From: Perognathus longimembris pacificus
Lineage: Eukaryota; Chordata; Mammalia; Rodentia; Heteromyidae
DNA: 64,000 nt
Direction of reading: 5' to 3'
Assembly: GCF_023159225.1 (NCBI RefSeq)
Contig: NC_063170.1
Span: forward strand, 61,602,208-61,666,207
The notes under the pieces are model-generated. The model made no database searches. It was given only the letters and a program-made list of their open reading frames with translations, and was not told where the DNA came from. Position numbers and translations under genes: made by a program. Of this stretch, positions 23,660-35,464 are shown one piece after another (within the stretch, counting starts at the first letter, position 1; every line of letters starts with the position of its first letter).

Positions 23660-23880
23660 TTATGATTTTGTGCAAGTACTGGGGATGGAACTCAGGGTCT
23701 GGCTGATGCTTCTCACAGCGCCTCTACTGGCTTTTTGTTGGTTAATTGGCGATAGAAGCTTTTGGCTAGCTAATTGGAGATAAGAATCTCACAAACTTTC
23801 TTGCTGGGGTTGGCTTTGAATCAAGATCCTCATATCTCAGCCTTCTTAGTAGCTAGAATTATAGGCACAAGGCCCTAGTT
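23660..23880 (-). mobile_element. B1-Geo dimeric SINE
   Basis: Antisense, with the linker region present twice (GGTTAATTGGCGATAGAAGC and GCTAATTGGAGATAAGAATC) and the usual B1-like end (TAGTAGCTAGAATTATAGGC). Confidence 0.7.
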
Positions 23881-23884
23881 TATC

Positions 23885-25325
23885 GTCTTTTTAATCTCAT
23901 TGCTTTTTCCAAAACCAGACATCAGTAATTGAAGGCCTAAAATTCATCATAACACTTCTGTTTTATATGCAACTGTGTGACCTACAACTGGTTAATGGCA
24001 ATAGGTGAATTCTACTTGTAATTAATTCTAAAGTGTTTTTTCCCCATAGTAGTAATGAGCAAAATCGATTATTTTTTGTCACAGTACTGCTCTGTGTCAA
24101 TTTCTTGCTTATAATTATGCAGGAGTAATAAAGTGACTGCTTTCCAAACCACAAACTATTTTTTTTTGCTTCCAAATGGAAAATATTTCTTTAGAAATAG
24201 AAATTGAAACAAGTATGTATATGATGCTCATGTGAATGGAGGAAAGTGAGAGAATGAAGGACAAAATGGAGAGGCAGATAGAAAGGATAATTTGGGGGTA
24301 TCTATCTATATTAAAAAGTGCTAAGGAAGCTAATGTCTGCAAATTCATTTAAAAAATTAACTTTATTCCATGGAAAAATGTCACATTAACTTATATATAA
24401 ACTAACCTGAAGTGATTATATATCCAGAATCACTCAGGAGCTATGCAAAAGTAGTATTAAGCAAGGCCTCAACTATTAGTTAATGAGGATGAAAAGATAA
24501 AGTCCTTATAAATTAGGTGACTAGCTGTTTCATGTACATATTTTGTTGTGAATATATTTTTGCACACTAGAGGAAAAATGTTTAATATCAAAAATCTCTG
24601 AAATTTTGTTATCGAAGAAAATAAAAACTGCACTTCTCAGAAACATAAACAGAAGCCATAACATTTCACTATTTTCTCCTGAATGGATGGGAAACCTGAA
24701 TTATTTCTGCCAAGCTGCTCTCAAAATCTCCAACCCAGGAAGATAATCCTATTCATAATTTTAGGCAACCTGTCATACAAATTGATTTGTTTTGAGGATA
24801 ATTATGGCTGTAACTTAGAGATTGTATGATTCATGAATGGAACATAGCATGGGATTTAAGTTCTTCTTAGAGAACAAAATGACAATTAAAAAGTCATAAA
24901 AACAAATGGATTTATGGTTTTGTCTCATTAGACGAGGTTGGCTAATACGCCTTTATTATTTGTCGACTACTTTGGGAATCAGTATGCTTCTATTTTCAAT
25001 AAGTGGATGAAAACAAATAGAAATATTGTCACATTTGTAAACAAAACACACTCTTAAAGCAATTCCTGAGAATTTCAGTGTTCTAAAGGGGACTTCAATT
25101 AAAATACTACAATTAAGGGTACATTTTGGCATGAGATTGAGGCCTTAGGCAAATCATCCAGAAATGCAGAGAATGACTATCTCTGTCAGGAAAATGATGT
25201 GATAACAGTTACAACCCAACATAAGGGTTCACTGTTGAACCAGTGCCATGCGGTTCCACACTCACTGCTCTGGAACACTGTACACTTGTACTTACTATCT
25301 ACAGAAAAATCCCCCAAAAGCAGGA
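23885..25325. other. Unique AT-rich non-coding DNA
   Basis: No repeat or supported exon identified. Confidence 0.5.
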
Positions 25326-25329
25326 AGAC

Positions 25330-25561
25330 AGCTGGGTGCAGGTGGTTCACACTTGTCATACTAGCAAGCCAGGACGCTGAGCTCTGAGAATCATAGTTTG
25401 AAGCCAGCTGGGGCAAGAAAGTCCAGGAGACTCTTATCTCCAATTAACTACAAGAAAACCAGAATTGGTGCTGTAGAGCACTAGCCTTGAGCAAAAGAGC
25501 TCAGGGACAGCACACCAGGCCTTGAATTCAAGCCTGATTATGGACAAAAAAAAAAAAAAAA
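25330..25561 (+). mobile_element. B1-Geo dimeric SINE
   Basis: Sense; nearly complete, with the linker CTTATCTCCAATTAACTACA, the Geo half (GAGCACTAGCCTTGAGCAAA) and a terminal A run. A short deletion removes the GTGGCTCAAGTGG part. Confidence 0.8.
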
Positions 25562-25901
25562 TCAAAACAAAACAATCCTTCCTCCCCACCCCCCCCAAAT
25601 AAAACCAAAAAAACAAACAGGAAGACACCCAACTGTGTTTAAGGAAACTCTCTGACTATTGTGAAAGCAACTATAAGCAAGACCGTACTGCTATTAGCAC
25701 CAGAAGCCGCCATTAGGGGAGAGAGATCTATGATCTAGCAGCGCGGTCCAGCTCGACATTGATAGAATTGCTTTTGGTGACAATAAATTCAATAAAGTGA
25801 AAGTGGAATATGAAGATGTCCAGATAATTATGCATCCACTCAGAATTCAATTTCCAAATAAACTGTATTAGTGTTGACTTTTTTCTTCCGTGAAACCATA
25901 G

Positions 25902-25976
25902 TTAATGTAGCGGAAATCATTATGGAAACATGCCCAGATTGGTTTCAAAGAATTGTTTTGATTATGTCTTTTGAAG
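25902..25976 (+). CDS. Weak candidate upstream exon
   Basis: 75 nt between an acceptor (TTTTTTCTTCCGTGAAACCATAG) and a fair donor (GAAG|GTACAC), open only in phase 1 to 1. It reads NVAEIIMETCPDWFQRIVLI then MSFE, which is protein-like. It would be compatible with an upstream part of the 34-48 kb gene, but no gap-free chain of exons linking the two was established. Confidence 0.22.
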
Positions 25977-26092
25977 GTACACTAAATCAAAGAAGATAAT
26001 GAAGTGGCTGAGAGGAGGTAAAGACAAGTAGAAATTAAGGTGAAAATGAAATCAGTGGAAAGAATGGAAAGACTGGGCTTTGTTTTGAACAG

Positions 26093-26166
26093 GGAGTCAT
26101 CCTAGAACTCTTTCCTCAATACCTAATCACCTACTTTCTCAGAGTCATCATTTGCAAGGAGGACTG
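26093..26166 (+). CDS. Weak candidate upstream exon, two open frames
   Basis: The acceptor is GGGCTTTGTTTTGAACAG and the donor GACTG|GTGCAT is weak. Phase 0 reads GVILELFPQYLITYFLRVII, hydrophobic and helix-like; phase 1 is also open and leaves in phase 0. With the phase-1 reading it chains from 25902-25976 into the open frame at 26355. Both introns would be under 200 bases, unlike the kilobase introns of the main model, which argues for caution. Confidence 0.17.
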
Positions 26167-26354
26167 GTGCATATGAGTGGCTCTGAGTACCAGGAAGTTG
26201 GATAAAATAGGATCGGTCAGAATTTTCTTTATATCTTATAATCATCTCTATAAAAATAATAGAAATAGCTATGGCTTTTCCAGATCTGAGTATTCAAAGA
26301 ACTAGAGACCATTCTTCTGCCTTGCCTTAATGCCTTGCTCTTCACTTGTTTTAG

Positions 26355-26441
26355 GCTGAAATACAAGTAAAAATGTTGGCACCTGAAGCCAAATTTCTGA
26401 TGCTATTGTTCAGAGAGTGGAGGAGAAAGACTGAGATAAAA
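26355..26441 (+). CDS. Weak candidate exon with a convincing acceptor
   Basis: A long pyrimidine tract ending TTCACTTGTTTTAG precedes a phase-0 frame reading AEIQVKMLAPEAKFLMLLFR then EWRRKTEIK. The other two frames stop almost at once. The frame stays open to a TAA near 26466; the nearest GT in a usable position (AAAA|GTACTA at 26442) is a poor donor, so the 3' end is uncertain and it may instead be a last exon. Confidence 0.25.
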
Positions 26442-26469
26442 GTACTACACGTTTCCTTTTACATCTAAA

Positions 26470-28145
26470 GCCTGAGACCTGTTTAGTATGAAGGATAAAA
26501 CCCTGAACCCTTCTGGCTACTGGATATCATGCAGCTGCGTTTTTATTTTAGTACCGTGGGCTATAGAAAGAGAAAAAAGTAGAGACTGAGAAATGGAAAG
26601 AGCTAAGTAATAAAATTATATTTTCTTTTTGATTTTTCTTTTGTTTTAGGTTAAGAAGGGATGAGGTTATTAACTCATATTTGGGCTGTAAATTGTCCCT
26701 ATACAAAAGTATATCTGCTTATTTTGGGCTAATGAAGTGAATAAAGTTAGGATAAAAATGTAGACAATGTTTTTCAATTATACAAGTTGCTTTCAAAATA
26801 GAGATGAACCTATGCAGGATATAGAGGTCCTAGCCTGTGTGATCAGAGTCCAGAACAACAGAGTAGCTGAAAATTAAATTGAAGTGATGAAAACATTATT
26901 TCATAGAACTTCTTTGGTCTTTTCTGTCTGTTCCACCTGCATGGTAGTCACTACAACTGTTCCTTCAATGGTAAAGCAAAACATTTGAGTCTGGGAGGAA
27001 ATAAATTGAAGAGATGAAACAGAAGCCACAAGAATTTAACCTGCTAACAGGGTGTAATGTGGATCAAGCAATTGTTTAGCTAAGTCCCCAAAGATACATC
27101 CCATTTAATTTGACAGCATTTTTTAGGTGAAAGACTTCATTGATCCGTGTTTAACTATGCTAAGCCAGTTCTGTAAAAATTCAAGCCACAGATCTTTAGT
27201 TCAACTAAAAGAAAGTTAACCGCTGCTTTGATTTTGAAAGAAATTGCAAAGGTTGGTGATATATTTTTATGAGTATAACATGCACAATTACAGTAGGCAT
27301 GGAAGTCCAGAGTGGACTGTATTTTATATATAATTAGTCTAGACATGTTTTGGAGTTACCAGGAAGAGGACAATCTGGATGGTTTGGCTAACACTTGCTT
27401 TGCTTCTAAGATACTGATATTTTTAAAAAAAGATTTGTTTTTGATTTTTTGTAGCATTGCCGTTTCTGTAATAATATTGAGTAAATAAATAGGTGTCTTC
27501 CAAAGCTATATGTTATCTTAAACAATCTGTGTTGTTATTGATTTTCCCCCTGTAATAAGAAAGTTAATAGATGGAATTGTATGTAGTTGCTATAGTAACC
27601 CAAGGTCTATTTCTCTTGAAGGGGAAGCATACTATTAATCTGGGGTGCTTTTTTTTAGCCTATTTTATTATGAGGATGTCTAATAGCATGTAATAACAAA
27701 AATCTGTAATGCTAACAACTTTTATCATTGGTTTTTACTGCAACTGTCTAAATAATCTTTTCAAAATTTCAAAAAAATGTTAATTAGTAGACTTTTTCTG
27801 AACTTGATAAAAGAAGTATAGTTTCGGTTTAAAAATTCTTCTAAAATATTCAGTCCTTTGTACTATTTTTCATTTTATGGGGTTCATTAACATTCCATCC
27901 AAGCAAAGTATAAATATACCAGTCTTTTATTACTCTTACACAACACTTTTATTTAAAATGGAAATAACTTTCAACTTAAGGTGGCTAATGCATGATTGCT
28001 CCAGAGTATGTTACTATATTTTATTTCAAGTACTATTTGGTCTAGATTTACATGTACATATGTCTCTATTTCAATGTGTACATTTTCTCACCAAAATTGA
28101 TCTTGCAGTCTTTATCAGTTAATGTTAAGTGTCTTTTTGATGTTC
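26470..28145. other. Unique AT-rich DNA, probable intron or intergenic
   Basis: No repeat or supported exon identified. If the 25.9-26.4 kb candidates are real this would be an intron of the same gene. Confidence 0.4.
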
Positions 28146-28163
28146 TTGATAACTGCAATTTCT

Positions 28164-28494
28164 TTTTTTTTTTTTTTTTGGCCAGTCCTGGGCCTTGGAC
28201 TCAGGGCCTGAGCACTGTCCCTGGCTTCTTTTTGCTCAAGGGTAGCACTCTGCCACTTGAGCCACAGTGCCACTTCTGGTTTTATTTTGTTTTTGCCAGT
28301 CCTGGGGTTTGAACTCAGGGTCTGAGCACTGTCCCTGGCTTCTTTTTTTCAAGGCTGTCACTCTACCACTTGAGCCACAGCACCGACAGTGCCACTTCTG
28401 GACATTTTCTGTATATGTGGTGCTGGGGAATTGAACGCCCGGCTTCAAGTGTATGAGGCAAGCCTTCATGCCACTAGGCCATATCCCCAGCTCC
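28164..28494 (-). mobile_element. IDL-Geo-Geo trimer
   Basis: Antisense. From the right: ID-like half (28494 down to ~28405), a first Geo half (~28400-28290), then a second Geo half (~28285-28180) and the T-rich tail. Imperfect 16-base flanks (GATAACTGCAATTTCT and GGTAACTGAAATTTCT, 14 of 16 equal) lie at 28148-28163 and 28495-28510, outside all three units. Confidence 0.8.
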
Positions 28495-29424
28495 GGTAAC
28501 TGAAATTTCTAAATCAAGGATACATAACATTAACTGATGGTAGGAGCTGGCTAAGCAAGGTAATTCAGTAAAATGATTCTGGATGAGAAGATTCCTGTTT
28601 GGAAATGAAATCCAATGGTAAGAAAGTAGCTTTTCCTGAAGTTCTCAATGCCTGGTGCCCTTGGCTATATATCCACAGTGCTTTCTCCATTCTCAAAGGC
28701 AAAGTGAGACTTCTTGATACTGATGCACTCCTTCTACATGTAAATCTCAGAAGTCATAGTAATTTAATTTTTGAAGGATACATTGGAAGGATCAGTTTTT
28801 ACCTTGTTCACCAGCTGTTATTTTTCATATCTTTCTTGCCTGTAGGGGCAACTTAAATCTTGGAACTAGAAAATGGTGAGATTCTGTTGCTCGAACAGCA
28901 AGTACAAAAACATACACTTTTGTGTTCGAGAGGCAGAAAGAAATAGTTGGCTGATTAGCTGCAATTCGCATCACAAATGTGAAGTCACTTAAAAAGAATG
29001 AATACCCCCTTGTTCTTTGAAGGTGAATTATGATCTTGTGTGTGGTGATTAAAAGTGTATGTTGAGATAAATGGAGGCCCCAGAGTGGGGGGAAAATCAT
29101 TGAGGAATAATAAGGCAGTTTGCAATTAGGCCTTAGGGGTAGCTGGCTGAATTGTGCAAAACAAATTTGGTCCTAAGGGCTGTGTAGAGATAATCTAGAG
29201 AGAGATTATGAGGAAAGCAGAGGCAAGAGGTAGAAAAGTGACTAGAGAAAGAACATTTGGCTGAAGGAAGAGTCTGAAAAGAATGCAAATTTGTGGCATT
29301 ATGAATTGGAGTAAATTCTTCCTTGTCTTCTGATAATGCCCCTCCACAAGTCCATTATTTTATACCTCAATGCTTTCAGTAATGGACGGATACTAGTAGC
29401 TGTTCATTTAAATTTCCTGTGTGT

Positions 29425-29592
29425 GCCAGGACTGAGGCCGCTTGACTCAGAGCTCTACTTGCAAGTGCTTAGTTGGAAATAAGGGACTCGTGATCTTTCC
29501 TGCCTGGGATGGTTTGCCATTGTGGTCCTCAGGTCTCAGGTTCCTAGGTAGCTAGGATTTTAAGTGTGAGTTGCTAGTGCCTACCTCATTTG
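29425..29592 (-). mobile_element. B1-Geo SINE, Geo half truncated
   Basis: Antisense; remnant CAGGACTGAGGCCGCTTGAC, linker TTAGTTGGAAATAAGGGACTC, then B1-like half ending GTGCCTACC. Confidence 0.6.
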
Positions 29593-30329
29593 GTATTTTT
29601 GTTGCTTGATCTTAGAACAACTTTCATTTGACCCCATGCAAAAACCAGATAGCAGATAGCCTAAAAATGCTCAGGTTTGTCAATTATTTTGAATGCTATT
29701 CATGATTCCATCTTGTATTAGATTTATCTGATACCCATTATTCAGAAATCGACAGTTTGAAAATCCAAAGTCAGGGAGAGGAAAGGACAGGAATTTGTTA
29801 CGGCAGTTCTCTATATGGGGAAGAAAAAAACAAACAAACAGAACAGTGACTAGAGAGTGAAGAGGCAGCCCAGCATGAGACAAAATCCCTAGAGACCTTG
29901 GGCAACATCCACCACTAAGCTATTAATTTGGCCTCCACTTTATACAAGCTTTTAAAACCATAATCTTTTCAGCCTGCTCCAAAAGGAGTTTGTTTTTTTT
30001 TAAAAAATGATCTGTGTGATAGTAGGCCTTGAAGATGTCCATCTACCTCTTCCTCCCTTCATAGGAAAGGTGAATAGGGGGCATGTACCTCTGAGATAAC
30101 AAGAGCAAGATCGACTATGATAGCAAATAGAGACAGGTTGAGTCCTAGAACTGAATTTCTCTAAATTTCTAAGGGTGAAAGTCAAGTGTTTGTTAAAAAA
30201 AAAAAAATTACAGTAATTTCCACAGAACTGAACTTCTGTGAATTTCTAAGGGTAAGAGTGTGAAGTCTTTGTTAAAGATATTTTAAAGTAATTTGAATGC
30301 TATATTTGGAAGTAAAGTAAGTTTGACGA

Positions 30330-30460
30330 TTGTAGGCTCAGATTTGTTTCGAAGCTCTGCCATATTTGTTTTTGCTGGTTAGGTAACACAAGACAAATAC
30401 TATGACTTCTGCTCTGTAAACCATACGTGCATCAGATGAATGCAAGGATCATATGTTCTC
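30330..30460 (+). mobile_element. MIR SINE relic
   Basis: Plus-strand MIR remnants: GAAGCTCTGCCATATTTG, TTAGGTAACACAAGACAAAT, GATGAATGCAAGGATCATAT. Confidence 0.4.
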
Positions 30461-30491
30461 TTCATTATTTTGATTCTTTTTCTTTCTTTTT

Positions 30492-30712
30492 GTCATTCAT
30501 GAAGCTTGAACTTGAGGCCTAGGCACTGTCCTTGAGCTCTTTTGCTCTACCACTTTGAGTCACAGCACGACTTCTGTTTTCTTTGGTGCTTAATTGGAAA
30601 TAAAGAGTCTCTTGGATTTTCTTGTCCCGGATGGCTCCAAACTGTGATCCTCATATCTCAGCCTCTGAGTAGCTAGGAATACAGATGTGAGCCAGCAGCA
30701 CCTGGCTTTGTT
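30492..30712 (-). mobile_element. B1-Geo dimeric SINE
   Basis: Antisense, linker TGCTTAATTGGAAATAAAGAG, B1-like half ends CAGCACCTGGCTTTG. It lies 70 bases 5' of the young IDL-Geo at 30780. Confidence 0.75.
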
Positions 30713-30779
30713 ATTATCTTTGAACCATGATCTTCCTCCTTTAAGAAAAATAAAACCATTATTAAGAAAGAACTTGTTG

Positions 30780-30978
30780 GGCTGGGGATATAGCCTAGTG
30801 GCAAGAGTGCCTGCCTCGGATACACGAGGCCCTAGGTTCGATTCCCCAGCACCACATATACAGAAAACGGCCAGAAGCGGCGCTGTGGCTCAAGTGGCGG
30901 AGTGCTAGCCTTGAGCGGGAAGAAGCCAGGGACAGTGCTCAGGCCCTGAGTCCAAGGCCCAGGACTGGCCAAAAAAAA
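30780..30978 (+). mobile_element. IDL-Geo SINE (young)
   Basis: Sense copy with short A tail. Target-site duplication AAGAAAGAACTTGTTG at 30764-30779 and 30979-30994. CpG-rich core preserved. Confidence 0.92.
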
Positions 30979-31094
30979 AAGAAAGAACTTGTTGAATGTT
31001 GAAAGGGATGATGTTAATAATGATGTATTATATTTGTAAACTGCTTTGGTGAATGGCAACTCCTTTGTACAACTACTTAAAGATAATAAAATGG

Positions 31095-32895
31095 AAAAAA
31101 GTAGGAAAAGTTATAGATATTATCATAGATCTATATACTATTAAATAAAATCAGCAATACTATGATTGACTACAATGCTACATTTCATCATAATTGTAGG
31201 GTTTTTTATGAGAAAATATAAAAATCAAATAGACTAATTCACAATGACATATTCAGTAAATTAATAATAATTAAAAATTAGAAATGAATTATCAGTCATA
31301 AAATATCCCAGACAATTGATTGACAAAATAATTAAATGTAATCAGTAAACCTCTAAAATAGTAATACTTTTAACAAAATTTATAGTCAATTTTTATGAAA
31401 CCTAATTGGGAATTTTAACAAAAATACAAAAAATAAGAACTTGACATTGAGCCAAAATTAGCGATTTGTCAGATCATATTCCAATTTCTCCAATTGTTTC
31501 TTTCTTTCTTTTGTTTCCAGTCCAGGATGCAATTGAGTATGTTACATTGTGAAAATCATTTTAGTCACCTCTGATTAGGGTTTATTTCTCAATCTTTGTG
31601 TTTTCACTTACTTCAAGAGAGCTAGCCAGTTATGTGTAGTTATTTCATATTACCCATCTATGTGGTCTTGATATGAATTATTATTCATTATTATAATGAT
31701 GTGGTAGAAGTTTAACTATCCCAAATGCCACACAAGTGATTTTGTCCTTCCTGTTGCACCATATCGAGAGCACATTGAATAAAGATACCTTATAAATGAT
31801 CATTTTAACATTGTTCTCTTGGACAAAGTAACTTGTGTTTTGAACTAGATTAAAATAAATGATAAAAATAGTTAACATTTCAGTATTCTTTCAAAAACAT
31901 GTTTAGTAGCGCATGTATCTTGGTGTTAAGGATTTCTTAAACTGAGTCAATTGCAAGGTTTAATAATTAGCATTTTTATGTAATAAATTAAAAGAGGACA
32001 TCATATGTATGTTTTATATTTATAGTGTAAAGTAAAATATAAATTCTTCTAAAGTTGTACTTGTTTGCTATTATTCACTTAGAAAATAATGTCAGCTGCA
32101 TTATAAATTTATATTATGAATTTAATTTATATGTTTGGTATGGAGTTAGTAAAACATGCTGTGACATTTGAGGAACATTTGCATAGAAATTTTCTTTGTT
32201 GCTACTTAGTAACATGAATTTTCAACTAGTATATTTATTTTACTGCTGAAAGGTGAATTATAGCAAGTAATTATTTAGGTTTGTTGTAACAAATCTCTAA
32301 CAATCCAGGGACATTTTCCTCTCTCCCCTTTGTTTCTACTGGAATCTCTGGTGGTTTTTAATTCCCCAAAGTCATAAAGGAACACTCGTGCTCTGATACA
32401 GTGCTCCAGAAAGTGTTCACTAGGATTCTAATGTATGATGATTTCATAGACTGATTATTACCATGTCCTGTTCCCCAGAGAGAGCTTCCCCTCCTGCTGG
32501 AGCTGGTGGAATGAATGGTGTCCATGGTATAAAGAAAGGAAAACAGTAAAATGGAAGCATTATTTTCTGTTTGCTAGTTTTCAAAACATTTTTTCTATTC
32601 CATTTTTATGCCTTGTTTTCCAGGTCAAGATATGGAATGAAATATACTTTCGCTACTCACTTCCCCAATTGGTTCAGTATTTTTTATCCATTGCTTAATA
32701 GTCACTTAGAAATGATGCAGAAGTACTTATGATTAAAGGGACTGAAGCTAGACCTCCTCTCCTTCACTCCCCTCCTCTTTCTCCTTTTCCTTTTATTTCT
32801 TCACATAGATCTTAGACAGCTAGTGATCCAGCAATCGTCTATAAATGCTTGTGATCTCACATCCTATAAAAACCAGTGTCTGCTTTTTGCTATGT
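31095..32895. other. Very AT-rich unique DNA
   Basis: No SINE for 1.8 kb. A 16-nt segment at 31521-31536 has a strong acceptor (CTTTCTTTTGTTTCCAG) and a GTATGT donor and would enter in phase 1 and leave in phase 2, the phase needed by 34384, but such a short exon cannot be trusted on its own. A second acceptor-like site lies at 32476. Confidence 0.3.
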
Positions 32896-32899
32896 GTTA

Positions 32900-33160
32900 A
32901 ACATTAAGAAGATTGTACATAATAGGAGTTTGGGAGCAAAGCACTCATTTGTAACGGTTTACAAGCATTTTTATATACCCTGATCATGAGTAAGACCATC
33001 ATGAATAACAGCAGAGGAGGAGATATTATTGACATATTACAGAGAAAGAAGCAGAATTCATTACTGAGAAAGTCACTTGGGGAAAAATTTTAAATTCTTT
33101 TACAAAAACCCTTGAGTTTTGAATCTAGATCTAACACAAAATTCTGCCATCTTTTGCAAA
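32900..33160 (-). mobile_element. MIR-like relic
   Basis: Antisense pattern: TATTGACATATTACAGAGAA, AAGTCACTTGGGGAAAAA. Weak. Confidence 0.3.
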
Positions 33161-33169
33161 ATATTACTC

Positions 33170-33395
33170 TGCCCTTCCTGGATCTTGAATTCTGTGCCTG
33201 GGTGCTATTGTTGAGCTCTTCAGCTAGTGCTGTACCACTTGAGCCACAGCACCTCTTCCGGTTTTCTGGTGGTTAATTGGAGATGAGAGTCTTACACGCT
33301 TTCCAGCCCAGGCTGACTTTGAACTTCGGTCCTCAGATCTCAGCTTCCTGAGTAGTTAGGATTGCAGGCATGAGCCACCAGCACCCAGCCCTGCC
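33170..33395 (-). mobile_element. B1-Geo dimeric SINE
   Basis: Antisense and well preserved: ACCACTTGAGCCACAGCACC, GGTGGTTAATTGGAGATGAG, GGATTGCAGGCATGAGCCACC. Confidence 0.82.
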
Positions 33396-33514
33396 TTTAA
33401 AAAAAATCATTATATTTCCCTTTACAGTCCAAGATTGTGCTTTTTAGACCCCTTCAAATGGGATGGGCACATGGAAATCAATTAGGATGGGTCAGATTGA
33501 CTTCTTGGTCTACA

Positions 33515-34378
33515 GATGAGCCTGCACAGTCCAGATCTCTCTTCTGAGTTATTCAGCATTTCCTTAGTTGCCCATATGATATCATTACTTGTGTGTCTCA
33601 AAGGTATCTCAACATTTACATGTCTAGAGACCAAATCCCAGGTCAGAATCTTTTTTGAGTCCTGGAGGGATTCCTTTCTCCATAAGATACAGCATGCTGC
33701 CATCTACCCCCACTGTGAGCTCCTGCAACAAGGATCTAAATTGTCACCTCCCTTCCAGCCTAATACTATGAGATTACACTTGAAAGTAGGACAATTCGAA
33801 CTCTTCAAATGTTTATCTAGACTTCCCTCTCTCCACAGCACCATTTCTGCCACATTCATTGCCTGGATACCTGCCATTACAGGCCTGCTTGGAACACTAG
33901 TACCCATTCTGGCCTTTCTCCAGCATATTTTCCACTTCGTGGATGGAGAATATTTTTTTTAATGCAAATTTGATCACGTTTAAAACACTTCATTGGCTTT
34001 TCATTAGTCTTTGGATAAATTTCAAATCCTTAACATGCCTTATAAAATCCTGAATTGTTTGGCACCTGCCAGAATTACCAACATAACCTCATCCCTATCC
34101 AAAAGGAAAAAAAAAAAATCCCAGGCCAATTTCCCATAACATACATGGCCCCTGCCACATTGCTATATTTCTCTTCTTCCTGGAGTGGGATCAGCTTTTG
34201 TTCAGTGCAGGGCATCACTGAAATCTACTGTTCTATTAGCAGGTTCTCATTCACTTCCACTTCTCTGAACTTTGCCCTCTTTTTGATCTTTTCTTGATTG
34301 ATGGATGGATTGTTTTTCTTAGATTCAAGTGTAATCGTCACTTTTTCAGGGAGGTCTTTCCTGGCTTAAACTCTTGGC
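33515..34378 (+). mobile_element. Long L2 LINE 3' relic
   Basis: About 860 bases with L2 landmarks in order: GCAAATTTGATCACG, CTTCATTGGCTTTTCATTAG, GATAAATTTCAAATCC, TAAAATCCTGAATTG, GGCACCTGCC, GAGGTCTTTCCTGGCTTAAA. The 148- and 80-codon open frames here are repeat-derived. It ends just before the first good exon. Confidence 0.65.
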
Positions 34379-34383
34379 CACAG

Positions 34384-34483
34384 CTTCAGTGGTACTTCAA
34401 TGGGCCTTGATCCTCAGCCACGCCTGGGAAATGAAATTGTCAATCTCAGGTACAAGTCATTCGTTGAAGTCTATCTCCAACGT
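34384..34483 (+). CDS. Internal exon 1 of an unrecognised spliced gene
   Basis: A 100-nt exon read in incoming phase 2 (first base completes a codon) and leaving in phase 0. The acceptor follows CTCTTGGCCACAG and the donor is CGT|GTAAGTA, a near-consensus 5' splice site. The translation runs FSGTSMGLDPQPRLGNEIVN and ends FVEVYLQR. An in-frame TAA lies at 34367-34369, so the frame opens only after the acceptor. An L2 relic ends within about 20 bases of the acceptor, a sharp boundary between repeat and exon. The next exon continues in phase 0. Upstream coding exons are required by the phase. I do not recognise the family. An acceptor six bases further in (after CTTCAG) gives the same phase. Confidence 0.55.
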
Positions 34484-34834
34484 GTAAGTATGATCTTCAT
34501 ATAAAGAGAAAATCCATTTGTTATGCTTGGTTCACTTCTGCCCACCCATCGTCTGCTTTGCCACTTCATCTGGGCAGTGAAGAAATGAGTATAAAATACC
34601 TGTTTTCCGTGGGCCTTTTTAATTGAGCGAGGAAAATTAATGCTCCACTATGTAGGAATACAGCCATCCCATTGTTAGGCTAGGCCAAAATATTTACTCT
34701 ATAAAACATTAGTGAATAAGAGTCAAATCTTACAGGAAGAAAAAAAACATGTAATGTCTAAGACTTATAAGTAGACATTGGCATTCATGATAAAATCAGG
34801 GCAGGTCAGTAGAAAATAAGTGATATCCATCATT

Positions 34835-34915
34835 ATACATTGTATTCATAAACTGACATGTTGAAGTGAAACCCCATTGTACATTTACTTAAGGATATAT
34901 CTTTTTTTAAAGAAG
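34835..34915 (+). mobile_element. Family B retrotransposon 3' end
   Basis: Sense: TTGTATTCATAAACTGACAT, CCCCATTGTACATTTACTTA then AGGATATATC. It lies in the intron between the 34384 and 36139 exons. Confidence 0.5.
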
Positions 34916-35334
34916 CTACTGTTGACCCAGTTAAACTTCTTTGTCTGTTTTTCAGTTTATTTTTTATATTTTAATTGTTAGTAAATTTTAGTAAGAATTA
35001 TTTATATACATATTTCTGTAAGATTTTCAGCCCCATAGTTATTTTCTTTAGGGAGTTACCCTTCTATATTTCAGGTTGTCTCGAAAGAAGAATGGAATAA
35101 AAAAACAAGTTCTACCTTGCCTAAGACCAACCCATCTCTCTCATAGCCTTAGTCCTAAATTAGATGATCCAATTACAAACTATAGTTGGAATTAGCTCAT
35201 CGTTTGGATTTCACCTTGAAGTCATTGATCATTGAGTCTTCTTACCTTTTCTCTGTAGGCATTTTGGTTATGCCCTGTGAACAAAGAATATTTAGGTTTC
35301 CCTTGTCTCATACTATTCCACAAATGCTGTTATG

Positions 35335-35464
35335 CATTCATCTGATCTATCTGATCTATTTATCTGTTTACCTACCTACCTATCTATCATCTATCTTTAA
35401 TTTGTCTTTTATCTATTATTCTCTATCATCTATCTCTCAGCAATCTATCTACCTATCTACCTAA
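35335..35464. repeat. (CTAT/CTAC)n tract
   Basis: Degenerate ATCT/ACCT tetranucleotide repeats. Confidence 0.85.

Noticed and set aside
25630..25712. Minus-strand frame starting ATGGCGGCTTCTGG that resembles a gene start
   Set aside because: It stops after about 25 codons, with no promoter-like CpG island or downstream exon.
32477..32524. Exon-like segment after an acceptor TGTTCCCCAG
   Set aside because: More than one frame is open or ends quickly, the donor is weak, and the phase-2 frame gives an implausible Trp-rich peptide.
33516..33962. 148-codon plus-strand open frame, the longest in the window
   Set aside because: It lies on an L2 LINE relic recognisable by several landmarks, and has no splice or family support.
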